Numbered from the stretch's first letter, positions 33,018-41,867 are shown. The stretch is DNA of 64,000 nt from Candidatus Segetimicrobium genomatis (GCA_005882275.1 VBAK01000112.1:1-64000); one strand, 5' to 3'. The notes: generated by a model not told the origin, from the sequence alone. Made by a program: numbers and translations.

Positions 33018-34118
33018 TCAGGACTTCGCCGCGACTCTGCGGTTGGTCGAGAACCCCTTGTGCGACCCCAGCAGGCGCGGCGGGTGCCGGAGGTCCTCCT
33101 GCCAGAGGAGGGAGTCCATCGCCAGGTTCAAAGGTTGGTCCTGGATGGTCAGCTCGTAGACCGGCTCGTTGTTGGAGGAGTGGTTGTGGATCGCCCACCC
33201 CGGCGCCGTGAGCATCAGGTCGCCCGCCTTCCAGTAATAGGTCTTGCCGTCCACGATGCTCTTCCCGGTTCCGCCGAAGAAGTAGTTGATGGCCGCCGAG
33301 GAGTGCCGGTGGGGCTTGTCATTAATAGAAGGCGGCCGGATGGTGATCGCGGCGAAGAAGTTGTTCGTGGTCCCGTTGGTGCGGCCGGTCGCCGGATTGT
33401 AGAGGAGGTAGAGCCGCCGTCCGATGTAGCCCTTGCCGAGGACCGCCAGCTTGTCGAGCTCGGCCTTCACCCGCGCCCACGGCCAGTGGAGCGGCCGCTG
33501 CTCGACGGCCTCCGGGTTGATCAGCCGCTCGTAGGACATCAGGGTCGTCCCGTCGTCGTCCAGCCGGATGAGATCGGGGAAGGGCGATGCCGCGGCGGAT
33601 CCCGCTTCGGCCTCCCTTTCCGTCGCGGCCTCTTCGGCCGGTGGGGTGTCCTCGACATAATGAATCATCATTTTTTCGAGCAGCGGGGCGTTGCTGTAGG
33701 TCAGCCGCACCTGGATCTCCCTGGTGTCGTTGAAGTGGCTGTAGGTCGCGAGCGACGGATGAATCCAGACATCGTACTGGGTGAAGCGGATGGTCTTGCC
33801 GGCCACGACCGAGTGCCCGGCTCCCTGGATGCAGAAGTTCACCTGCGCGGAGTTGTGGCGGATCGGCTGCGTCCGCTCGCCGGGCAGCAGCACGTCGAGG
33901 GCGACCCGGATGCCCGGCGCGAGGCCCAACCCGGGCTCTTTCGACTCCGGGTGCACGAACAGCGCGCTCCGCCGTCCGTTCGCCGGAGCGGGCGCCCCCG
34001 CGAGGCGCTTGACCTGATCCTCGATCTGCTCTTTGGGGATGACCAGGGGACTCCATCGCGTGAGCTCCGGCGCCCCCGCGCCGCTCCGATCGACGAACCG
34101 GACCGATGACTCACTCAT
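33018..34118 (-). CDS. Gentisate 1,2-dioxygenase-like bicupin
   Basis: A 366-residue two-cupin protein like gentisate and salicylate ring-cleaving dioxygenases. In the first cupin the usual HxH is HNS (IRHNSAQVNFCIQGAG), with a lone downstream histidine (ATYSHFN). In the second the metal ligands look complete: PHRHSSAAINYFFGG and WAIHNHSSNN. Gentisate dioxygenases normally use the first cupin, so activity on gentisate is uncertain. Start ATG at 34118 lies eight bases after GGAGG; GTG at 34127 is the alternative. It overlaps the ornithine-cyclodeaminase-like gene by eight bases. Confidence 0.8.
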   Translation of the reverse strand: MSESSVRFVDRSGAGAPELTRWSPLVIPKEQIEDQVKRLAGAPAPANGRRSALFVHPESKEPGLGLAPGIRVALDVLLPGERTQPIRHNSAQVNFCIQGAGHSVVAGKTIRFTQYDVWIHPSLATYSHFNDTREIQVRLTYSNAPLLEKMMIHYVEDTPPAEEAATEREAEAGSAAASPFPDLIRLDDDGTTLMSYERLINPEAVEQRPLHWPWARVKAELDKLAVLGKGYIGRRLYLLYNPATGRTNGTTNNFFAAITIRPPSINDKPHRHSSAAINYFFGGTGKSIVDGKTYYWKAGDLMLTAPGWAIHNHSSNNEPVYELTIQDQPLNLAMDSLLWQEDLRHPPRLLGSHKGFSTNRRVAAKS

Positions 34119-35139
34119 GCCGGACACCTCCTGAAATGCACTTCTGCGGTTTTAACCGGATCTCCACACGCTTTGGAAGCTGCACGGTTCGCCCCAGCCC
34201 CCCCTCCATCGCCTTCCGGTAGCAGTGGACGCCGAGGGCGAGGTCGGAGATGCCCATCCCCATCGCCTTAAACAAGGTCAGGTCCGACTCCTCCGGCCGC
34301 GCCTGGGGCCGGTCGACGAGGGCGCTGAGCAGCGTGACCCTGGACCAGTCGCGCCCCCCGGCCTCGAAATAGGCGCTGAACTCGCGGGACAGCCGTTGGA
34401 CCTGGGGGAGGCTGTCGACGGCGATCGGGTTGCAGCGGTCCAGGATGTCGGGCTCGAACTCCGCCCGCTCCGGGGTGATCGCGCCGACGGCGTTCACGTG
34501 GGCGCCGCGGGCCAGCATGGCGGAGCGCAGGAACGGCTCCGTCGCGCGCGTGACAAGCGTGACGATGTCCGCGCCCTCGACCGCCTCCGCAACCGATCCC
34601 TGCGCGACCGCGCTGAGCCCGAGGCCCTCCTCGACCCGCCTGGCGAAGGCGGCCCTGCGCTCGGGGTTGCGCCCGAAGACGCGCACCGACGCCAGCGGCC
34701 GCACCGCCGCGACCGCCGCCACCTGAGGAAGCGCCTGCTCCCCGGTGCCGATGATGGCGAACGTCCGGGCGTCCCGGCGGGCCAGCCGGCCGGTGGCGAT
34801 CCCGGAGATCGAGGATGTCCGGAGCTGGCCGAGGGCGAAGGCTTCGATCACAGCCACGAGCGCGCCGGTGCCCGCGTCGAACAGCACGAGCAGGGGGGTG
34901 GCGCCCCGCGGCGTGTTGGCCCACGTCTTCGTTCCGACGATGCCGGTGGACTCGAAACTGGCGCCGATGGCGTGGAGCGTCCCGCCCTGCCAGGTAACGT
35001 GCGTCTTGGTCATGTTCCGGGCCTCGCCGCGCGCTTCCAGGCGGAGCCCCTGCTCGAGCGCGGCGATCGCCTCGCCCAGGTCGAGCAGGGAGGCGACGTC
35101 GGCCTCTGCGATCCATAGGGGCGCGGTGCCCGCCGTCAT
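34111..35139 (-). CDS. Ornithine cyclodeaminase / mu-crystallin family protein
   Basis: A 342-residue NAD(P)-dependent enzyme. Family marks are WIAEADVASLL at the N-terminus, GTKTWANTPRGATPLLVLFDAGTGALVAVIEAFALGQLRTSS (substrate-binding core) and the Rossmann motif IIGTGEQALPQV near residue 130. Members make proline from ornithine or reduce imines and keto-imines; the true substrate is often unrelated to ornithine. ATG at 35139 overlaps the DUF488 stop (ATGA). It lies in one operon with the bicupin and the DapA-type aldolase. Confidence 0.88.
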   Translation of the reverse strand: MTAGTAPLWIAEADVASLLDLGEAIAALEQGLRLEARGEARNMTKTHVTWQGGTLHAIGASFESTGIVGTKTWANTPRGATPLLVLFDAGTGALVAVIEAFALGQLRTSSISGIATGRLARRDARTFAIIGTGEQALPQVAAVAAVRPLASVRVFGRNPERRAAFARRVEEGLGLSAVAQGSVAEAVEGADIVTLVTRATEPFLRSAMLARGAHVNAVGAITPERAEFEPDILDRCNPIAVDSLPQVQRLSREFSAYFEAGGRDWSRVTLLSALVDRPQARPEESDLTLFKAMGMGISDLALGVHCYRKAMEGGLGRTVQLPKRVEIRLKPQKCISGGVRHE

Positions 35140-35732
35140 CTCGTCCGCCTCGCGTGGGATGAGCTCGGTGCAGCGGTATGTTCTGCGCCGTCGGAGGTTC
35201 CCCTCCGGGGCGGAGGCTCCCCCGGATAGGTGACGAGCCCGCCCTCAACCTTCGCCCACGGCGTCAGCGTATGCGGGCGCTCCACGCCCTCCCCCATGAT
35301 GTGGAAGACGGTATCGCCCCGAGCGATGAGGGCGTCGGCCACGAGCGAACGGTGGCACCGCCACGGGACCGCCTCGGCGCACATCACGGCGGCCGGCCCG
35401 GCGTCTTGGGCCAGGACCCGCAATTCGTCAATCGCCGCCGCGAACTCCGCCGTCTCCATATAGTCGGCAAAGCCCCTGAAGCTCGTGTTGCGCCAGGCCG
35501 TATTGGTCGAGCCGGCCCGCGGCTTCCTGAGGCCGCCGAGGCCCGCCAGGTGCCGGTAGTCGATGCCGCGGTCCCGGAGGCGCGGGCCGAGGTCCTCCCG
35601 GTTGAACTGCGGCGTGTGTCGCGATCGGGGCACGGTGCGGATGTCCACCAGCGTCCGGATCTCGAAGCTCCGCAGCGCCGCCACCAGCTCGTCGAGGGTA
35701 CGCGTGGAATGGCCGATGGTATAGATCCGCAT
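35136..35732 (-). CDS. DUF488 family protein
   Basis: A 198-residue protein with the clear DUF488 opening MRIYTIGHSTRTLDELVAAL, the following VDIRTVPRSRHTPQFN and the conserved VMCAEAVPWRCHRSLVADAL, whose cysteines and histidine are family hallmarks. Biochemical role is unknown. The ATG at 35732 marks where conserved sequence begins; in-frame codons upstream (CSGCHLEDIP) look spurious. It is the first gene of a four-gene minus-strand operon and is divergent from the LUD fusion gene, with only 80 bases between. Confidence 0.85.
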   Translation of the reverse strand: MRIYTIGHSTRTLDELVAALRSFEIRTLVDIRTVPRSRHTPQFNREDLGPRLRDRGIDYRHLAGLGGLRKPRAGSTNTAWRNTSFRGFADYMETAEFAAAIDELRVLAQDAGPAAVMCAEAVPWRCHRSLVADALIARGDTVFHIMGEGVERPHTLTPWAKVEGGLVTYPGEPPPRRGTSDGAEHTAAPSSSHARRTR

Positions 35733-35812
35733 GACCCAGCGGAGGGATTTGCCGCCGGCGGCAGGAATGTCCTCCAAGTGACAGCCACTGCACACAGCGC
35801 GGCGGGGCGCCG

Positions 35813-37930
35813 GTGAAGCTCCCGCCCCTCAGCCAGCGCATCGCCTCAGGACTCGCGGACGCATCGGCGGATCAGGCCCGCCGGGTGGTGTTCGACGGGC
35901 TCCGGCCCCGTCTTGCCGCCGCGCGCCATCGCTACCCCGATCTGCAAGATCGCGTCCGCGCGATCAAAGCGGACGCCCTGGACCACCTCGACGAACTGGT
36001 CCGGCTCGCGACCGACCGGCTGGAGCGCAACGGCTGCACGGTGGCGGTCGCCCGGACGGCCGAGGAGGCCCGGCGGCACATCCTCGGGATCGTCGGGGGC
36101 GGGACGCTCGTCAAGTCCAAGAGCAACGCGGCCAAGGAAATCGGGATCGTCGAAGCGCTCGAATCGCGCGGCGTCCAGGTTGTGGAGACCGACCTGGGAG
36201 ACCGCATCAACCAGCTGAACGGCACCTACGGCGGACACATCATCGCGCCGGCCATCCAGATCACCGCGGCGCGGGTCCGCGAATTGTTCAGCGAACTCGC
36301 CGGTGAAGTGCTCCCGGAAGACCCGGAAGAGATCGTGAAGGTCGCCCGGGAGGACCTCCGCGCCGCGTTCGCCGGCGCCGGGTACGGGCTCTCCGGCGGC
36401 AACGTGCTGGCGGCCGAAACCGGGACGCTCGGCGTCGTCGAGAACGAGGGGAACATCCGGATGCTCTCCTCGCTTCCGCCCGTGCACATTGCCGTCGTCC
36501 CGATCACCAAGATCGTCCGCTCCGTGGAAGACGCCCTCACCGTCATCCAGGGCGCCAGCGTCTTCGGCGTCGGCCAGCGGCTTGGGACCTACGCCTCCTT
36601 CATCTCCGGCCCCGCTCCCGCGGAGGGCTTTGGCCCGAGGGAGGTCCACGTCGTCCTCGTCGACAACGGCCGGCGCCGGGCGGTCGCTCAGGGGTTCGGC
36701 GAGGCGTTCTCGTGCATCAGCTGCGGGGCGTGCCTCGACCACTGCCCGGTGTACGCGGTCATCGGCGACAAGTATGGGGTCACCACCCACATCGGCGGCA
36801 TCGGGCTCCTGCAGGCCAGCTTCACGTCCGGGCTGGACCTGACGGCGCGGCAGGGCCTCTCGCTGTGCCTGAACTGCCGGGCCTGTGTCGACCCCTGCCC
36901 CGTCCGGATCGACACCCCCGGCATGCACGCCCGCCTCCGCGAGCGCCTCCCGGCCGGTCAACGGCTCCCTGGCCTCGCCCGGGTGGTGCTCGCCCTCGCG
37001 CGGCGCGTCCCGCTCATGCGCGCCGCCGGATGGGCCCTCTATGGCGCGGAGCGGCTGGGGCTGCGCCGGATGGTCCAGCACAGGCTCCCCCGCCGGCTTC
37101 AGGAGATGGCGCCGCTGCTGCCGCCGATGCCGGCCCCGCGGGAGATGGCGCGGCCGCCGGCGGTGATCGAGCCGATCGGCCCGCACAAGCACACCGTCGC
37201 GTTCTTCAGCGGCTGCGTGATGAGCACGTGGCTCGCGCCGGTCAACTGGGCGACCCTGCGGGTGCTGGCCCGGTCGGGCTGCCGGATCCGGGTGCCGCGC
37301 CGCCAGGGCTGCTGCGGGGCGCTCCATCACCACATGGGCGCGGGGGGCGCGGCGCGCACACTGGCCCGGCGCGTCATCAACGCGTTCGGCCGGCTCGACG
37401 ACTGCGAGGCGATCGTCACGAACTCCGCGGGGTGCGGCGCGGCGATGAAGGAGTACGCGGAACTGCTCCACGACGACCCACGCTACGCGGACCGGGCGGC
37501 CGCGTTGTCTGCGCGCGTCCGGGACGCGAGCGAATTTCTCGTGGTCCACGGCTTGGCCCAGGCGGGTCCGGTCCGGGCGCGGGCGGTGTACTTCGATCCC
37601 TGCCACCTCGGCATCGCCCAGGGGATCACCAAGGAGCCGCGGTGGCTCCTCAGCCACGTGCCCGGCCTCAAGGTCGTGGAGGCCCAGCGCCGGGAAGCCT
37701 GCTGCGGCAGCGCCGGGATCTTCAACCTCGTCCATCCTGAGGTGAGCGGCCGCCTCGCCGACCTCCTCGCCGAGGATCTGATGGCGGCGGACCCGGAACT
37801 GATCGTGACGAGCAACCCGGGGTGCCTGCTGCAGGCCCGCTGGGGGCTGGCCCGGACCGGCGCCGACCGACTTCCCGACGTCGTCCATCTGATGGAGCTG
37901 CTCGACTGGGCCACGGGAGAAGCCAGATGA
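35813..37930 (+). CDS. LutB-type LUD domain fused to ferredoxin and GlcF-like CCG domains
   Basis: A 705-residue cytoplasmic iron-sulfur protein. Residues 40-290 are a LUD domain (GGTLVKSKSNAAKEIGI; GNVLAAETGTLGVVENEGN). Two 4Fe-4S sites follow, CISCGACLDHCPVY and CLNCRACVDPCPV (about 305-370). The C-terminal 270 residues hold two CCG-type cysteine-rich domains (SGCVMSTWLAP...QGCCGALHHH; DPCHLGIAQGI...REACCGSAGIFN) and closely resemble the GlcF protein at 40536. In Bacillus LutA and LutB are separate; here one chain covers both. With LutC next it should form an L-lactate or hydroxy-acid dehydrogenase. GTG start. Confidence 0.85.
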   Translation: MKLPPLSQRIASGLADASADQARRVVFDGLRPRLAAARHRYPDLQDRVRAIKADALDHLDELVRLATDRLERNGCTVAVARTAEEARRHILGIVGGGTLVKSKSNAAKEIGIVEALESRGVQVVETDLGDRINQLNGTYGGHIIAPAIQITAARVRELFSELAGEVLPEDPEEIVKVAREDLRAAFAGAGYGLSGGNVLAAETGTLGVVENEGNIRMLSSLPPVHIAVVPITKIVRSVEDALTVIQGASVFGVGQRLGTYASFISGPAPAEGFGPREVHVVLVDNGRRRAVAQGFGEAFSCISCGACLDHCPVYAVIGDKYGVTTHIGGIGLLQASFTSGLDLTARQGLSLCLNCRACVDPCPVRIDTPGMHARLRERLPAGQRLPGLARVVLALARRVPLMRAAGWALYGAERLGLRRMVQHRLPRRLQEMAPLLPPMPAPREMARPPAVIEPIGPHKHTVAFFSGCVMSTWLAPVNWATLRVLARSGCRIRVPRRQGCCGALHHHMGAGGAARTLARRVINAFGRLDDCEAIVTNSAGCGAAMKEYAELLHDDPRYADRAAALSARVRDASEFLVVHGLAQAGPVRARAVYFDPCHLGIAQGITKEPRWLLSHVPGLKVVEAQRREACCGSAGIFNLVHPEVSGRLADLLAEDLMAADPELIVTSNPGCLLQARWGLARTGADRLPDVVHLMELLDWATGEAR

Positions 37931-38688
37931 GCGCGGAGCAGCCGGACGGGCCCGGAGCCGCCACCCCCGAAGCCCCCGCGCCCCCGCCGGTCGTATTAGA
38001 TGAAGTCCTGGCTTCGCTGCGGCGGCTCAGGGCGCGCACCCGCGTCCGCGTTCGCACGGGGCTGCTCGGCGAGGCGGTCGAGGCGATGACCGCCGTCGGG
38101 TTTCAGGTCGCGCAATTCGACAGCGGCGACGCCGTGCTCGAGAAGCTGCGCGAAATCATCCCGCAAGGCGCGCGCGTGGTCTACCAGCCGTGCGCCGCCG
38201 GCCGGGCGCTGCAGGTGCACGAGGTCCTTCGGGCCGAGGGCCGGGACATCGTCGTCCTGCCGGACGATGCCGAGCGTCTCGGGGAGAACGGCTCCTGGCG
38301 CGAGCACCTGCTTGGGGCCCAGTTCGGCGTGACCGGCGCGACCGCGCTCGTCGCGGACACGGGGAGCGTCGCCCTGGCCGAGGAGTTGGGCTTTGGCCGG
38401 GCCGCGAGCAATGTCCCGCCGGTGCACATCGCGCTGGCGACGGCCGACAGCGTGGTCGACACCATCCTCGACGCCGCGGTCATCGCCCGCGGATACGCCG
38501 CCCTGCACCTCGATCGCCCGCTGCCCCGCTACCTCTCCCTGATCTCCGGCCCCAGCAAGACGGCGGACATCGGCTTCCAGTTGGTGCCCGGCATGCACGG
38601 CCCCCGCGCCGCCCACGTGCTCATCTGGGACCACCCCAAGGGCACGGGGACCGGTGACGATGCGCTGAGGACCTGGGTCCTCGCTTAG
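37927..38688 (+). CDS. lutC: LutC-type LUD domain protein
   Basis: A 253-residue LUD-domain protein. A proline/alanine-rich N-terminus (about 30 residues) is followed by the LUD core: QGARVVYQPCAAGRAL, GVTGATALVADTGSVALAEELGFGR and the closing RYLSLISGPSKTADIGFQLVPGMHGPRAAHVLIWD, a strong family signature. ATG at 37927 overlaps the stop of the fusion gene (ATGA). It completes a Lut-type hydroxy-acid oxidation complex. Its stop overlaps the end of a small minus-strand gene by three bases. Confidence 0.85.
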   Translation: MSAEQPDGPGAATPEAPAPPPVVLDEVLASLRRLRARTRVRVRTGLLGEAVEAMTAVGFQVAQFDSGDAVLEKLREIIPQGARVVYQPCAAGRALQVHEVLRAEGRDIVVLPDDAERLGENGSWREHLLGAQFGVTGATALVADTGSVALAEELGFGRAASNVPPVHIALATADSVVDTILDAAVIARGYAALHLDRPLPRYLSLISGPSKTADIGFQLVPGMHGPRAAHVLIWDHPKGTGTGDDALRTWVLA

Positions 38689-38849
38689 GGCTGATAGACG
38701 TAGTCGAGTGTCGCCTGGTCGGCGCCGATCATTGGAGAGAGCGCCCACCCTGCGACGATGGCGAAGGCCGCCAGCAGCAGGCCCAACACGATGCGCTTGG
38801 TCAGGCCTGCCCGCAGGGTCCTCGCCGGCTGCGGCCGCAACGTCTGCAT
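38685..38849 (-). CDS. Small single-helix membrane protein, 54 residues
   Basis: A short reading frame with a good ribosome site (AGGGGTGG, seven bases before the ATG at 38849). The protein has a basic N-terminus (MQTLRPQPARTLRAGLTKR), one hydrophobic helix (IVLGLLLAAFAIVAGWAL) and a polar tail ending DYVYQP. It is convergent with lutC and faces away from glcD. I recognise no family. It could be a small subunit or regulator of a membrane oxidase or transporter; its coding status rests on the ribosome site and the membrane-protein pattern only. Confidence 0.5.
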   Translation of the reverse strand: MQTLRPQPARTLRAGLTKRIVLGLLLAAFAIVAGWALSPMIGADQATLDYVYQP

Positions 38850-38959
38850 GATCCACCCCTCTTGCTCGTAGCGGCACGTCCCGGCACGCGTCGAGCGTAT
38901 TGAAGCATAGGCAACTTACCGTCCCGGCGCGCCTCCGGCCTTCTATCGTTGGGATGATC

Positions 38960-39003
38960 TCCCCCATCGAACGGGGGAACCGCGCGCTATCAATCGAGCG
39001 CGG
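38960..39003. repeat. Two adjacent inverted repeats upstream of glcD
   Basis: TCCCCC / GGGGGA (38960-38965 and 38973-38978, seven-base loop) and, directly after, CGCGCT / AGCGCG (38983-38988 and 38997-39002, eight-base loop). The second covers the -35 position of the glcD promoter, so it may be an operator. No T-run follows, so neither looks like a terminator. Confidence 0.4.
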
Positions 39004-39012
39004 GGACCATTA

Positions 39013-39021
39013 TGCTATACT
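39013..39021 (+). promoter_or_regulatory. Extended -10 promoter for a leaderless glcD transcript
   Basis: TGC followed by TATACT (39016-39021) makes an extended -10 element; there is no good -35 hexamer. Only six bases separate it from the glcD GTG at 39028, and no ribosome site is present, so the transcript would begin at or next to the start codon. The rsmI gene at the window end has the same arrangement. Confidence 0.6.
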
Positions 39022-39027
39022 GACGCC

Positions 39028-40503
39028 GTGCAGCTCGCCGAGCTCCGCCGCGGCATCGACGATCGAACCGCCCTGGCCCGGGCCCTGCAGGAGATCGTGG
39101 GGCCCGGCCACGTCTTCACCCATCCGGCCGATCTGATCGCCTACGAGTACGACGGCTGCAACTTCATGGCCGCCCTGCCCGACCTCGTCGTCTGCCCGCT
39201 CTCGCGGGACGAGGTGGTGGGGATCGTGAGGGCCGCGGGCCGCCACCGCGTCCCGGTGATCGCCCGCGGCGCCGGCACCGGGCTCGCGGGGGGAGCGATC
39301 ACCCCGATCGGCGGCATCATCGTGTCGCTCGCCAGGATGAAGCGCATCCTGCAGGTCGACCTGGACAACCGGTACGCCGTCGTCGAGCCCGGCGTCATCA
39401 ACCTGGACATCACGGCGGCCGTGCAGGCGCGCGGGTACTTTTTTGCGCCCGATCCCAGCAGTCAGTCGGCGTGCAGCGTGGGCGGAAACGTGGCAAACAA
39501 CAGCGGCGGCGTCCATACCCTGGCGTTCGGGGTCACGACGAACCACGTCCTCGGCCTCGAGCTGGTGCTGGCCGACGGGTCGGTGGTGCAGCTCGGCGGC
39601 CGCGGCGCGGACGAGCCCGGGCTCGACCTCCCAGGCCTCGTCGTCGGGTCGGAGGGCACGCTCGGCATCGTCACGGCCGTCACCGTCCGGTTGATGCGCC
39701 GCCGCGAGGGGCTCCTGACGATGCTCGGCATCTTCCCGACGATCGAGCAGGCGAGCCAGTCGGTCGCCGAGATCATCGCCTCGGGAATCGGTCCCACCGC
39801 GCTGGAGATGATCGACCAGCTGACCGTGGAGGCTGTGGAGCCGGCCGTCCACGCCGGGCTCCCGCTCGATGCCGGCGCCGTGCTCCTCATCGAGGTGGAG
39901 GGGGTCAGGGAAGTCCTCGCGCCCTCGGCCGGGACCATCGACGCCCTCTGCCGGCGCAACGGCGCGCGTGAGGTGCGGACCGCGCGCACGGAGGAAGAGC
40001 GCCACCTCTACTGGGCGGCCCGCAAGGGCGCGTTCGGCGCAATGGGGCGGCTGGCGCCCAACTACTACCTGCACGACGCGGTCGTGCCCCGCAGCCGGCT
40101 CCCCGCGATCATGCGCCAGGTCATGGAGATCGCCCGCCAAAACGGCATCCGCGTCGCCAACGTGTTCCACGCCGGGGATGGGAACCTCCACCCGCTCATC
40201 CCCTACGATGCCGCAGTCCCCGGGGAGACCGAGCGTGTGATGAAGGCCAGCGAAGAGATCCTGGCCGCCTGCGTCGCGGCGGGAGGCAGCCTCAGCGGCG
40301 AGCACGGGATCGGATTCGAGAAGAACAACTATATGCCGTGGATCTTTTCCGAGACGGATCTCGCCGCCCAGCGCCGGCTGAAGCGCGCGTGGGATCCCGA
40401 GGACCTGATGAACCCGTTCAAGATGTTTCCCACGCCGATCTCGTGCGGGGAATTGATGGTCCGCCGGCCGCCGCGGTTGAGCGCCTCCGGACTCTGGATC
40501 TGA
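39028..40503 (+). CDS. glcD: Glycolate/D-lactate oxidase FAD-binding subunit GlcD
   Basis: A 491-residue FAD-linked oxidase of the GlcD/D-lactate dehydrogenase family. The PCMH-type FAD fold shows RGAGTGLAGGAI (about residues 80-92), PDPSSQSACSVGGNVANNSGG, and VGSEGTLGIVT. The C-terminal oxidase domain has NVFHAGDGNLHPLI and the closing GEHGIG with PEDLMNPFKMF. It oxidises 2-hydroxy acids, passing electrons through GlcF. GTG start without ribosome site behind a -10 element, suggesting leaderless translation. First gene of glcD-glcF-glcE. Confidence 0.92.
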   Translation: MQLAELRRGIDDRTALARALQEIVGPGHVFTHPADLIAYEYDGCNFMAALPDLVVCPLSRDEVVGIVRAAGRHRVPVIARGAGTGLAGGAITPIGGIIVSLARMKRILQVDLDNRYAVVEPGVINLDITAAVQARGYFFAPDPSSQSACSVGGNVANNSGGVHTLAFGVTTNHVLGLELVLADGSVVQLGGRGADEPGLDLPGLVVGSEGTLGIVTAVTVRLMRRREGLLTMLGIFPTIEQASQSVAEIIASGIGPTALEMIDQLTVEAVEPAVHAGLPLDAGAVLLIEVEGVREVLAPSAGTIDALCRRNGAREVRTARTEEERHLYWAARKGAFGAMGRLAPNYYLHDAVVPRSRLPAIMRQVMEIARQNGIRVANVFHAGDGNLHPLIPYDAAVPGETERVMKASEEILAACVAAGGSLSGEHGIGFEKNNYMPWIFSETDLAAQRRLKRAWDPEDLMNPFKMFPTPISCGELMVRRPPRLSASGLWI

Positions 40504-40535
40504 CCGGCATTCATGACACGAGGAGGACGGGCCCA

Positions 40536-41867
40536 GTGGCGATGAGATCCACCGCCCCGGAGGTGCCGGCCGCGCAGCCGATCCCGCGCCTGGCGGTCCC
40601 GGAGCTGGACCGGTGCATCCAGTGCGGCTTCTGCCTCCAGCACTGCCCGACCTACCGGATCCTGGGAGTGGAGACCGAATCGCCCCGCGGGCGGATCCAC
40701 CTCATTGAGGCCGCCGCGCAGGGCAGGATCCCGATCGACGCGCGGTTCGAAGAGCACATGTACGTCTGCCTCGGCTGCCGGGCGTGTGAGACGGCCTGCC
40801 CCTCCGGCGTGCGGTTCGGCACGATCATCGAGGCCGCCCGGGCGGAGATCGGCCCCACCGGATCCCCCCTCGCCAGGCGCCTGACCCGGCTCGCCCTCCG
40901 CCACCTGATGCCCTCCCCCGGCCGGCTGCGGTTCGCGGCGGCGCTGCTGCGGTTCTACCAGCGGAGCGGGCTCCGCACCGCCGCCCGCGCGCTCCACCTC
41001 ATCCCGCGCCGTCTGGCGGAGATGGAGGCGCTGCTCCCAGCGGTCCCCCGCCGGTTCTTCGCGCCCCGGCAGGAAGTCTTCCCCGCGATCGGGCCGCGGC
41101 GGGCGCGCGTCGGGCTCCTCAGCGGCTGTGTGATGAGCGTCCTGTTCGCCGACCTCAACGAGGCGACGATCCGGGTGCTGCGGCGGAACGGGTGCGAGGT
41201 CGTCGTCCCGCGCGCGCAGACCTGCTGCGCCGCCCTCAATCTGCACAACGGCGAGCGCGATCGGGCGCGCGCCATGGCGCGCCGGAATATCGAGACGTTT
41301 CTCGCCGCCGGGGTCGACGCGGTGATCATCAACTCGGCCGGCTGCGGCAGCACGAGCAAAGAGTACGATGTGCTCTTCCGCGACGACCCGGCGTATGCGG
41401 CGAAGGCGAAGCAGTACAGCGGCCTCTGCCGTGACGTCAGCGAGTTCCTGGCGGATCTCGGGCTCGCCGGCCGGCTCGGCGAAGTCCGGGCGCGGGTGAC
41501 CTATCAGGACCCCTGCCACCTCGCGCACGGCCAGGGCATTCGCCGGCAGCCGCGGGACCTGCTGCGCCGCATCCCGGGGATCGAGCTGGTGGAGATGGCG
41601 GGGTCGGATCGCTGCTGCGGGAGCGCGGGGATCTACAATCTCACCCAGCCCGGCTACTCGCGCCAGGTGCTCGACGAGAAGATGGCCGCGGTCCGCGAGA
41701 CCGGCGCCGCCCTCGTCGTCGCGCCGAACCCGGGGTGCATGCTGCAGATCGCCTCGGGGATCCGCGCCCACGGGCTGGAGATGCAGGTCCGCCACCTCAT
41801 CGAGCTCCTCGACCGGGCCTATGAGGCGGCCGAGGGGGGCTCCGCGGGAGGGACCCCGCGGGCATGA
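40536..41867 (+). CDS. glcF: Glycolate oxidase iron-sulfur subunit GlcF
   Basis: A 443-residue protein with two 4Fe-4S motifs (CIQCGFCLQHCPTY and CLGCRACETACPSGV, about residues 25-90) and two C-terminal CCG domains (SGCVMSVLFAD...AQTCCAALNLH; DPCHLAHGQGI...SDRCCGSAGIYN). In the first CCG domain the third residue is alanine (TCCA), otherwise standard. The GTG at 40536 lies nine bases after AGGAGG; the ATG at 40542 is the alternative. It relays electrons from GlcD/GlcE to the quinone pool. Confidence 0.92.
   Translation: MAMRSTAPEVPAAQPIPRLAVPELDRCIQCGFCLQHCPTYRILGVETESPRGRIHLIEAAAQGRIPIDARFEEHMYVCLGCRACETACPSGVRFGTIIEAARAEIGPTGSPLARRLTRLALRHLMPSPGRLRFAAALLRFYQRSGLRTAARALHLIPRRLAEMEALLPAVPRRFFAPRQEVFPAIGPRRARVGLLSGCVMSVLFADLNEATIRVLRRNGCEVVVPRAQTCCAALNLHNGERDRARAMARRNIETFLAAGVDAVIINSAGCGSTSKEYDVLFRDDPAYAAKAKQYSGLCRDVSEFLADLGLAGRLGEVRARVTYQDPCHLAHGQGIRRQPRDLLRRIPGIELVEMAGSDRCCGSAGIYNLTQPGYSRQVLDEKMAAVRETGAALVVAPNPGCMLQIASGIRAHGLEMQVRHLIELLDRAYEAAEGGSAGGTPRA

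Noticed and set aside
40338-40535. N-terminal extension of GlcF into glcD
   Set aside because: The sequence overlaps the glcD C-terminus in another frame; GTG 40536 has a well-placed AGGAGG.
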